Positions 1-6,495 of a stretch of DNA of 16,702 nt are shown in pieces. Made by a program: the position numbers and the translations under genes. The notes beneath the pieces were generated by a model. That model was not told the DNA's origin and ran no database searches. It saw nothing but the letters and a program-made list of their open reading frames with translations. Within the stretch, counting starts at the first letter, position 1. Each line of letters begins with the position of its first letter. This DNA comes from Avisuccinivibrio_A sp964399665 (GTDB taxonomy: Bacteria; Pseudomonadota; Gammaproteobacteria; Enterobacterales; Succinivibrionaceae), in assembly GCA_964399665.1 (NCBI GenBank), contig CAYNSI010000027.1, forward strand, positions 1 through 16,702, read 5' to 3'.

Positions 1-8
1 AAGGAAGC

Positions 9-1292
9 TTAATCCTGCAGGGCGCGCCAGGCAATATCATGTCTTAGGGTTTTGCCCCGGTAGTCAATTTTTTCGCACAGCTCATAGGCCTTGTCACGGG
101 CCTCTTTGAGGGTTGCCCCTGTTGCAGTAACGCAAAAAACCCTGCCTCCTGCAGTTACGAGATTCCCCTTGGCATCATAGGCGGTACCGGCGTGAAAGAC
201 CTTGGTGTCAGTGCCGCTGCCGCTGGTATCCCCGGTGATGATGTCGCCCTTTTTGGGGTTTGCAGGATAGCCTTCTGATGCCAATACCACTCCTATGGCA
301 GGTTTATCATCATATTCACAGGTTAAGCCCTTAAGTTCCCCGTCACAGGCTTTGAGGCACAGGGCTACAAGATCTGATTTTAAGCGCATCATAATAGGCT
401 GGGTCTCAGGATCTCCAAAGCGGCAGTTAAATTCCACCACTTTAGGATCTCCTGAATCATCTATCATAAGTCCTGCGTAAAGAAAACCCACATAGGGATT
501 ACCGTCTTTGGCCATGCCCTTTAAGGTGGGATTGATGATGCGCTCCATTACCTTGTTGAAAACTTCAGGGGTGACAACAGGTGCCGGGGAATAGGCTCCC
601 ATGCCTCCGGTGTTGGGGCCTTCATCATGATCTTTTAATCTTTTGTGATCCTGGGAGGTTGCCATGGGAAGGGCTGTGGTACCGTCTGAAATGACAATAA
701 AGGAAGCCTCCTGTCCTGCCATGAAATCTTCGATAACAACACGTGAGCCTGCCTTACCAAAGACGTGGTCATCAAGCATGGCATGGACTGCATCAACAGC
801 TTCTGCTACGGTTGCAGCTACCACCACTCCCTTGCCGGCTGCAAGACCGTCAGCTTTTACCACTATGGGAGCACCGCGGCTTTTGATGTAGGCAACGGCC
901 TTATCTGGATCATCAAAGACTTCATAGGCGGCAGTTGGGATGTTATGGCGCTTTAAAAAATCCTTGGTAAAGGCTTTAGAACCCTCAAGCCTGGCAGCTT
1001 CCTTATTAGGTCCGAAGATTTTAAGCCCTGCCTTTTTAAAGTCATCAACCAAACCGGCCACCAGGGGAGCCTCAGGTCCTACTATGGTAAGTCCTATGTC
1101 ATGCTCTAGGGCAAAGTCAATTAAGGCTTTATGATCGGTGATATCAATGGCTGCACATTCCAACTTATTGTTATCACGGGCAATTCCAGGGTTGCCGGGT
1201 GCTGCATATACTTTGTCAGCAAGATCTGATTTTGCCGCTGCAAAGGCCAGGGCATGTTCGCGTCCCCCGCCTCCTACTATTAAAATATTCAT
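9..1292 (-). CDS. purD: Phosphoribosylamine-glycine ligase (GAR synthetase)
   Basis: PurD joins 5-phosphoribosylamine and glycine with ATP to make GAR, the second step of de novo purine synthesis, in the cytosol. The 427-residue protein has the family's usual length. It opens with the N-domain glycine loop GGGGREHAL (residues 7-15). The ATP-grasp part shows VKADGLAAGKGV (145-156), PNTGGMGAY (226-234) and the metal/ATP-binding EFNCRFGDPETQ (287-298). The ATG at 1292 is preceded by AAGGGGAAGG, a strong ribosome binding site. It starts 15 nt after the purH stop, so the two genes form a purH-purD operon with coupled translation likely. The TAA stop lies 8 nt from the window edge, so any terminator beyond it cannot be seen. 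Identity is very secure. Confidence 0.97.
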   Translation of the reverse strand: MNILIVGGGGREHALAFAAAKSDLADKVYAAPGNPGIARDNNKLECAAIDITDHKALIDFALEHDIGLTIVGPEAPLVAGLVDDFKKAGLKIFGPNKEAARLEGSKAFTKDFLKRHNIPTAAYEVFDDPDKAVAYIKSRGAPIVVKADGLAAGKGVVVAATVAEAVDAVHAMLDDHVFGKAGSRVVIEDFMAGQEASFIVISDGTTALPMATSQDHKRLKDHDEGPNTGGMGAYSPAPVVTPEVFNKVMERIINPTLKGMAKDGNPYVGFLYAGLMIDDSGDPKVVEFNCRFGDPETQPIMMRLKSDLVALCLKACDGELKGLTCEYDDKPAIGVVLASEGYPANPKKGDIITGDTSGSGTDTKVFHAGTAYDAKGNLVTAGGRVFCVTATGATLKEARDKAYELCEKIDYRGKTLRHDIAWRALQD

Positions 1293-1307
1293 ACCTTCCC
1301 CTTACAA

Positions 1308-2897
1308 TCAGTGGCGGAAATGGCGCATGCCGGTAAAGACCATGGCAATGTTATGCTCATTGGCAGCCTTGATGACCTCCTCATCTCGGATGGAACCGCC
1401 TGGCTGGATGATGCAGGAAATTCCCGCCTTTGCGGCAGCATCAATGCTGTCCCTGAAGGGAAAGAAGGCATCGGACGCTAAGACACAGCCTGAGGTTTCA
1501 AGATTAGCTTTTTCTGCGCGTAAAAAGGCATTTTCAACTGCAAAGACTCTTGAGGTCTGACCGCATCCTATTCCTATGGTGCGCTTGTCCTTTGACAGCA
1601 CTATGGCATTTGACTTGGCGTATTTGCAGATCCTAAAGGCAAAAAGAAGTTCATCAAGCTCATCATCAGAAGGACGCTTTTCAGTTACCACCTTAAGATC
1701 GTCTAAGGACGGTGAATAAATGTCAGCTTCCTGAACTAAGATCCCTCCTGTTACCTTGTTTAAATCAAGACGGGGAGCATTATTGAGAAAATCTCCGATT
1801 TCAAGAAGACGGACGTTTTTCTTTGCGGCTGCCTTTTCTTTGGCTTCATCGGTGACCTTGGGGGCGGCGATAACTTCGCAAAACTGTTTTTGGGTTATAA
1901 GCTCTACGGTTTTCCCGTCGAGGGGACGGTTGAAGGCGATAATGCCGCCGAAGGCTGATTCACTGTCGGCTTCAAAGGCTTTAAGATAGGCATCGGAAAT
2001 ATTGTCAGCCAACGCGGCGCCACAGGGATTGGCATGTTTTACTATGATGCAGCAGGGCTTTTGAAATTCCCTGACGCATTCTACAGCAGTATCTGTGTCG
2101 GCAATATTGTTATAGGAAAGCTCCTTTCCCTGAAGCTGCTGTGCAGTTGCAATACCATTGGTCCTGGGATTGAGCTCTCGATAGAAGGATGCTCTTTGGT
2201 GGGGATTTTCACCATATCTTAAGTCCTGGATCTTGACATAGTTAAGATTAAGAGTGCGGGGGAACAAGGGCTTTGCGCTGCTTTGCCTGATGCCGTAGTC
2301 AGGTGCTAATCCCCCCAGGTAATTGGCAATGGCACTGTCATAGGCTGCAGTGTGTTCAAAGGCTGCTGCTGCAAGATCAAATCTTGTGGCCAAAGTTAAG
2401 GAGCCCTCATTTTGATCCATTTCGGCGATAATTTTTTCATAGTGACTGCTTTTTACCACCACGGCTACGTCATGGTAATTTTTGGCAGCAGCACGCAGCA
2501 TGGCAGGGCCGCCTATATCGATATTTTCAATGGCACGATCCAGGGTGCAGTCAGGATCCATAACGGTTTTGACAAAAGGGTAGAGATTAACGCAGACCAA
2601 ATCAATACGCTTGATGCCGTGTTCCTGCATGACCTCATCATCAATACCCTGTCTTCCCAAGATCCCGCCGTGAATTAAAGGGTGCAGGGTCTTGAGTCTG
2701 CCGTCCATCATCTCAGGAAAGAGGGTGTAATCGGACACCTCAATCACATCAATGCCGTTTTGCTTCAAAAGCGCAGCAGTACCTCCCGTTGAGAGGATCT
2801 CAATTGAGCGCTCTTTGAGGGCTTTGACAAACTCTACAATACCTTCCTTGTCGGATACGCTGACAAGGGCTCTTTTAATAGGGCGAGGATCTTCCAT
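1308..2897 (-). CDS. purH: Bifunctional AICAR formyltransferase / IMP cyclohydrolase
   Basis: PurH carries out the last two steps of IMP synthesis: formylation of AICAR using 10-formyl-THF, then ring closure. The N-terminal cyclohydrolase (MGS-like) domain shows STGGT (36-40) and SDYTLFPEMMDGRLKTLHP (55-73). The transformylase domain shows LRYGENPHQ (226-234), KHANPCG (287-293, the Lys-His pair expected at the active site) and ESAFGG (313-318). I chose the ATG at 2897. It has GGAG 9 nt upstream and gives 529 residues, the E. coli length, with the N-terminus aligning to the family. An upstream in-frame TTG at 2912 directly precedes that GGAG and would add five residues. It is the first gene of the purHD operon and is divergent from hup. 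Confidence 0.97.
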   Translation of the reverse strand: MEDPRPIKRALVSVSDKEGIVEFVKALKERSIEILSTGGTAALLKQNGIDVIEVSDYTLFPEMMDGRLKTLHPLIHGGILGRQGIDDEVMQEHGIKRIDLVCVNLYPFVKTVMDPDCTLDRAIENIDIGGPAMLRAAAKNYHDVAVVVKSSHYEKIIAEMDQNEGSLTLATRFDLAAAAFEHTAAYDSAIANYLGGLAPDYGIRQSSAKPLFPRTLNLNYVKIQDLRYGENPHQRASFYRELNPRTNGIATAQQLQGKELSYNNIADTDTAVECVREFQKPCCIIVKHANPCGAALADNISDAYLKAFEADSESAFGGIIAFNRPLDGKTVELITQKQFCEVIAAPKVTDEAKEKAAAKKNVRLLEIGDFLNNAPRLDLNKVTGGILVQEADIYSPSLDDLKVVTEKRPSDDELDELLFAFRICKYAKSNAIVLSKDKRTIGIGCGQTSRVFAVENAFLRAEKANLETSGCVLASDAFFPFRDSIDAAAKAGISCIIQPGGSIRDEEVIKAANEHNIAMVFTGMRHFRH

Positions 2898-2971
2898 TGA
2901 ATCTGGCTCCAAAATACAAGTGGTCAGAGGATGACTTTTTTAGATTTAGAATGCTTTTAATAAGCGCAAAA

Positions 2972-3000
2972 ATTGTAGCACTTTTGGCTCTTGCACTTAA
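2972..3000 (-). promoter_or_regulatory. Candidate purHD promoter
   Basis: On the minus strand a TACAAT (2977-2972) can act as a -10 box. A weak TTAAGT (3000-2995) lies 17 bp upstream as a possible -35. Transcription would start near 2965, about 68 nt before the purH ATG. Just downstream of the -10, TTTGCGC (2971-2965) resembles one half of a PurR operator, but the other half is degenerate. PurR control of purHD is known in enterics; here it is only suggested. Confidence 0.35.
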
Positions 3001-3255
3001 GAAGCTTAACAACTGCGTTATGGTTAAGGCTGCAAACTGCCCTCGTCAAAGGCAGATTTTGGGTTATTTTGGCTAAATTTAAGGTTTCTTGGGCAGAAAG
3101 TATTGCTTATTTGAATCTCTTGTGTTGAAATTTACGCGAGCCGAAGAAGTTAGGTTATTCTTGGGACCTGCGTCTTTTGAGGTGTTTCAAAAATCTGCAG
3201 TTAAGGATGTACCTAACCCTAGAGTTCTGAAAACTTAAGTTTTTTTGTTTGAACT

Positions 3256-3278
3256 TATAAGAACAACATTAATAGGGA
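3256..3278 (+). promoter_or_regulatory. Candidate hup -10 box and ribosome binding site
   Basis: TATAAG at 3256-3261 matches five of six positions of a sigma70 -10 box, but no good -35 is found at normal spacing, so the promoter call is weak. AGGGA at 3274-3278, 6 nt before the ATG at 3285, is a clear ribosome binding site and fixes the hup start. Confidence 0.3.
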
Positions 3279-3284
3279 TTTTGT

Positions 3285-3590
3285 ATGAATAAATCTGAAC
3301 TCATTTCAAAGATAGCTGCTAGATCAGATATGTCAGCTGCCAAAGCCCGCACTGCTCTGGATGCACTTTTAGCAAGCATAGGAGAGGCCTTGGCTGATGG
3401 CGACAGAGTCCAGCTGGTAGGTTTTGGTACTTTTAAGATCACCGAGCGCAGTGCCCGCGAGGGCCGCAACCCCAAGACGGGTGAAGTGATCAAGATCCCA
3501 GCCTCCAAGACACCTTCCTTCTCGGCAGGTGCTGAGTTAAAGAAAGCAGTTAACGGCAGTGGCTGCAAAGGCAAAGGAAAAGGCAAATAA
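3285..3590 (+). CDS. hup: DNA-binding protein HU with basic Gly/Lys tail
   Basis: HU is a small homodimeric or heterodimeric nucleoid protein that bends and compacts DNA without strong sequence preference. The first 90 residues match the family along their whole length: MNKSELI start, GFGTF (46-50) and the arm motif GRNPKTG (60-66), with the intercalating proline at 63. Normal HU ends at about residue 90. This one continues with GSGCKGKGKGK, an 11-residue basic, flexible tail containing the protein's only cysteine. The reading frame stays open cleanly to a TAA, and an intrinsic terminator follows about 30 nt later, so the tail is not an obvious frameshift product. hup is transcribed alone, divergent from purHD; hupA also lies near purHD in E. 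coli. The sequence does not decide between HU-alpha and HU-beta. Confidence 0.95.
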   Translation: MNKSELISKIAARSDMSAAKARTALDALLASIGEALADGDRVQLVGFGTFKITERSAREGRNPKTGEVIKIPASKTPSFSAGAELKKAVNGSGCKGKGKGK

Positions 3591-3618
3591 ACAGCCTGAA
3601 AATAAACAGGTTATAAAA

Positions 3619-3645
3619 AGGGAGGCTTAGGTCCTCCCTAAATTT
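3619..3645 (+). terminator. Intrinsic terminator of hup
   Basis: Arms AGGGAGG (3619-3625) and CCTCCCT (3633-3639) form a perfect 7-bp stem with a 7-nt loop. AAATTTT follows. The stem is preceded by an A run, so the hairpin is roughly symmetric. The U tract is short, so termination may be partial. Confidence 0.65.
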
Positions 3646-3749
3646 TGGTGCCCTGGGCGCTTTCATCCTCATCGTTCCGTTCTTTTGCCCCTTTCTCCTG
3701 CTGACATCTGCAGACATTTACCTTATCAGAACAGTTTTGTAAAAATAGT

Positions 3750-3767
3750 TTTGTGCAAAGTCACAAA
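3750..3767. repeat. Inverted repeat upstream of pgm
   Basis: TTTGTG (3750-3755) and CACAAA (3762-3767) form a perfect dyad with a 6-bp spacer, about 125 bp before the pgm start. It could be an operator. It superficially resembles a CRP site, but the TGTG-to-CACA spacing is 6 rather than 8, so I do not call it CRP. Confidence 0.3.
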
Positions 3768-3819
3768 TTGCTGAAAAGATAAATTTTTCCTGGGACTAAA
3801 TTTTGCTGCTGTGTAAGAA

Positions 3820-3871
3820 TTAACCTTGTGCCCTGAAAAATTTTCTGATTGTTCAGCAGGGCTTGGGTTAA
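3820..3871 (+). promoter_or_regulatory. Long hairpin in the pgm leader
   Basis: Two stacked stems sit directly before the pgm ribosome binding site. The outer stem is TTAACC (3820-3825) with GGTTAA (3866-3871). The inner stem is GCCCTG (3830-3835) with CAGGGC (3857-3862). A 4x3 internal loop separates them. An alternative inner pairing, CTGAA with TTCAG, is also possible. The hairpin ends 4 nt before the AAGGA at 3876. No U tract follows, so it is not a terminator. A role in translation or mRNA stability is inference. Confidence 0.5.
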
Positions 3872-3889
3872 CTCTAAGGATATTAAAAC

Positions 3890-5539
3890 ATGGCAGTTCA
3901 CGAAAATGCCGGCAAAAAGGCCGGCGATAAGGATTTGGTCAATATTCCGCGTCTTATGGCATTGTATTACCTGGAACGTCCCGATGCGGATAATCCAGAG
4001 CAGCAGGTTGCTTTCGGCACTTCAGGCCACCGCGGCACTTCACTGAACGGATCTTTTACCGAGACTCATATTGCAGCCGTTTCCCAGGCCATAGCAGAGT
4101 ACCGGCAGCAGGAGAATATCACAGGCCCTCTTTTTATCGGGATGGACACCCATGCCCTGTCTGAGGCGGCGCTGGCTACTGCCATTGAAGTTTTAGGCGC
4201 CAACGGCGTTGAACTTAGAATTGAAAAAGATCAAGGCTATACTCCGACACCTTCAATATCACATGCTATCTTGACTCATAACAAAGGCAGAACCTCAGGT
4301 CTTGCCGACGGCATAGTCATCACCCCTTCGCATAATCCGCCCTGTGATGGAGGGTTTAAATACAATCCTGTCGACGGGGGGCCTGCGGGTACTGAGATCA
4401 CCTCCAAAGTTCAGGACAGAGCCAATGCCATCATAAGAGGCGGGCTTAAGGAGGTCAAAAGGATCCCCTATCAAAGGGCCCTTAAGCTGTCCAATGTCAA
4501 AGAGTATGACATGCTGACAGAATATGTTGAAGATTTAGGATCCATCCTGGATTTGGAGGCCGTCTCCAAGCAGGGGGTCAAAATAGGCGTAGATCCTCTG
4601 GGTGGGTCGGGAATCTTTTACTGGGATGCTATTGCAGATCGCTATAAACTTAATATCAAGGTGGTAAATTACAAAATCGATCCGGCCTTTTCCTTCATGT
4701 GCCTTGATAAAGACGGCAAGATCCGCATGGACTGCTCCTCCCCCTATGCCATGGCAGGACTTATTGCCATGAAGGATGACTTTGACATTGCCTTTGGCAA
4801 TGATCCTGATTATGACCGTCACGGTATTGTTTGCAGATCAGGACTCATGAATCCCAATCATTATCTTTCTGCTGCCATAAATTATATCTATACCCACAGG
4901 GAGCACTGGCCTGCAGATGCCATGGTAGGTAAAACCGTAGTGTCTTCTTCCATGATGAACAGGGTGGCAGAGGGCTTAGGCCGTAAGGCCTATGAGGTGC
5001 CGGTTGGATTTAAGTGGTTTGTCCCGGGGCTTTTTGACGGCTCTTTGGCTTTCGGATGCGAAGAAAGCGCCGGAGCTTCATTCTTAAGAAAGGACGGCAG
5101 TGTCTGGACTACTGATAAGGACGGTATTATTGCAGCATTGCTGTCGGCAGAAATGCTGGCTGTTACAGGAAAAGATCCCAAAGAGCATTACGATGAGCTG
5201 ACCTCAAAGTATGGCAGCCCTGTTTACAATCGTATTGATGCTCCGGCAACTCCAGGGCAGAAGGCTGCCTTAAAGAAACTCGATCCTTCAGCAGTTGAAG
5301 CTGCGGTTATGGCAGGAGAGCCTATTATCGGGAAGTTGACCCAAGCATCGGGCAATGGAGCTGATATCGGGGGGCTTAAGGTGGTAACTGAAAACGGCTG
5401 GTTTGCAGCAAGACCATCGGGTACCGAGAATATCTACAAAATCTATATGGAAAGCTTCAAAGGTAAGGAGCATCTTGCCCTTATTGAAGAAGAAGCCGTA
5501 AAGATAGTAAGCGCCGCCTTGAAAAAGGCCGGAGTGTGA
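3890..5539 (+). CDS. pgm: Phosphoglucomutase, alpha-D-glucose-phosphate specific
   Basis: Pgm interconverts glucose-1-phosphate and glucose-6-phosphate via a phosphoserine enzyme, linking glycolysis to glycogen and envelope sugar synthesis in the cytosol. The 549-residue protein is near the E. coli length (546) and similar throughout. The catalytic serine is S147 in TPSHNPP (145-151). The metal-binding loop is DPDYDRHG (305-312). The sugar-specificity loop reads GCEESAG (389-395), where E. coli has GGEESAG. The phosphate-binding loop is ARPSGTE (507-513). The ATG at 3890 has AAGGA 9 nt upstream. The gene is monocistronic by appearance: hup's terminator precedes it, and a strong terminator lies 43 nt after its stop. 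Identity is very secure. Confidence 0.97.
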   Translation: MAVHENAGKKAGDKDLVNIPRLMALYYLERPDADNPEQQVAFGTSGHRGTSLNGSFTETHIAAVSQAIAEYRQQENITGPLFIGMDTHALSEAALATAIEVLGANGVELRIEKDQGYTPTPSISHAILTHNKGRTSGLADGIVITPSHNPPCDGGFKYNPVDGGPAGTEITSKVQDRANAIIRGGLKEVKRIPYQRALKLSNVKEYDMLTEYVEDLGSILDLEAVSKQGVKIGVDPLGGSGIFYWDAIADRYKLNIKVVNYKIDPAFSFMCLDKDGKIRMDCSSPYAMAGLIAMKDDFDIAFGNDPDYDRHGIVCRSGLMNPNHYLSAAINYIYTHREHWPADAMVGKTVVSSSMMNRVAEGLGRKAYEVPVGFKWFVPGLFDGSLAFGCEESAGASFLRKDGSVWTTDKDGIIAALLSAEMLAVTGKDPKEHYDELTSKYGSPVYNRIDAPATPGQKAALKKLDPSAVEAAVMAGEPIIGKLTQASGNGADIGGLKVVTENGWFAARPSGTENIYKIYMESFKGKEHLALIEEEAVKIVSAALKKAGV

Positions 5540-5582
5540 CAGCAGCTTATCCTTAAGCTAAGCTCTTGCAAAAATTTGCCAT

Positions 5583-5628
5583 ATCTCTCACAATCGTGAG
5601 CTTGTGAGAGATGGTGTTTTTTGTTTTT
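5583..5628 (+). terminator. Strong intrinsic terminator of pgm
   Basis: A perfect 11-bp stem pairs ATCTCTCACAA (5583-5593) with TTGTGAGAGAT (5602-5612) across an 8-nt loop. A U-rich tail follows, with six then five consecutive T (5616-5628). This is the clearest intrinsic terminator in the window. The HAD gene begins 12 nt after it, so that gene needs read-through or a promoter I could not identify. Confidence 0.9.
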
Positions 5629-5640
5629 AGAGAATGTTGC

Positions 5641-6468
5641 ATGAAGGAGCTTATCAAGAAAGATTATTATCAATTAATCTGCATGGATATGGATGGCACT
5701 TTGCTTGACAGCAGCAAAAACATCCTGCCTACAACCAATGAGATCCTCAAAAAGGCAACAGCCCAAAGGATGCAGTTTCTTATTGCCACAGGCCGTCCTC
5801 CCACGGGAGTTGTCTCATATCAGGATAAAATTGCCGTTGATCTTAAAAACTGCTATGCAGTGTGTTTTAACGGAGCAGTATCCTACCTGTTAAATGATCT
5901 TAAGCATCCTTTGACAGTACATACTACCCCTGGGACTTTAGTAAGTGAGATTTACGCTTGCTCAAGGGAATTTAATCTTTCAATGCACGGCTTTTCGCAT
6001 CAGCGCGGTCTGGTGCTTGCAGTTCACAATGAGTACACCAATCGTGAAGTAATTCATGCCAACATGCCCTGGCAGATCATTGATTTTGGCAGTTTAAGCT
6101 CCGATGAGGGTTTTTACAAATGCATACTTTCAGGATCAGTTACAGCCCTCGACGCCTTAAGGGAGAGCATCCCTGAACATATCAGCGCTCAAACGAGCAT
6201 CGTCCGTTCTGATCCTCATTTTTTAGAATTTATAGCAGGAAGGCAGACCAAAGGCTCGGCCATTGAGGAGCTTTGCGCTCTTCTTAAGGTTCCCCTTGAG
6301 AAGGTGGTGGCTTTTGGTGATGCGGAAAATGATGTAACCATGCTTAAAAAGGCAGGATTGGGAGTTGCCATGGCAAATGCGGATACATATGCCAAGGAGG
6401 CTTGTGATCTTGTGACAGATTCCTGCGACAATGATGGTATCGCCAAGGTATTGAGTCAACTCATCTGA
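5641..6468 (+). CDS. Cof-type HAD-superfamily phosphatase
   Basis: A 275-residue cytosolic sugar-phosphate or cofactor phosphatase of the Cof (HAD type IIB) family. All four HAD motifs are present: DMDGT (16-20) with nucleophile D16 and acid/base D18, ATGRP with T50, K204 in RQTKGS, and GDAEND (226-231) for Mg2+. The region between motifs II and III is the C2 cap. Family members hydrolyse many small phosphates (sugar phosphates, FMN, PLP, HMP-PP), so the substrate cannot be told. I chose the ATG at 5641, although its ribosome binding site (AGAGAA) is weak. The in-frame ATG at 5611 lies inside the pgm terminator stem and is unlikely. The ABC transporter gene starts 27 nt after the stop, so the two are probably cotranscribed. 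Confidence 0.88.
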   Translation: MKELIKKDYYQLICMDMDGTLLDSSKNILPTTNEILKKATAQRMQFLIATGRPPTGVVSYQDKIAVDLKNCYAVCFNGAVSYLLNDLKHPLTVHTTPGTLVSEIYACSREFNLSMHGFSHQRGLVLAVHNEYTNREVIHANMPWQIIDFGSLSSDEGFYKCILSGSVTALDALRESIPEHISAQTSIVRSDPHFLEFIAGRQTKGSAIEELCALLKVPLEKVVAFGDAENDVTMLKKAGLGVAMANADTYAKEACDLVTDSCDNDGIAKVLSQLI

Positions 6469-6495
6469 TTTTACAAAGCAAAGGAAAACAAGACA

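Larger units (their letters stand above)
2913..3284. other. Divergent purH-hup intergenic region
   Basis: This 372-bp stretch separates the divergent purH and hup genes and must hold both promoters. I see the candidate purHD promoter near 2972-3000 and a possible hup -10 (TATAAG, 3256-3261) with no convincing -35. Inverted arms CTTAAC/GTTAAG lie at 3005-3010 and 3023-3028. No open reading frame, RNA gene or strong terminator is apparent. Confidence 0.5.

Noticed and set aside
2898..2912. TTG start for purH giving five extra residues
   Set aside because: The TTG directly precedes the GGAG that serves the ATG at 2897, and 529 residues match the family length and N-terminus.
3149..3217. Long-range inverted arms GTTAGGT and ACCTAAC before hup
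   Set aside because: Only 7 bp enclosing 55 nt with no supporting inner stem; likely fortuitous.
3750..3767. CRP site upstream of pgm
   Set aside because: The half-sites are 2 bp closer together than CRP requires, so it is kept only as an inverted repeat.
5611..5640. ATG at 5611 as start of the HAD gene
   Set aside because: It lies in the descending arm of the pgm terminator and has no ribosome binding site; the added residues are not family-like.
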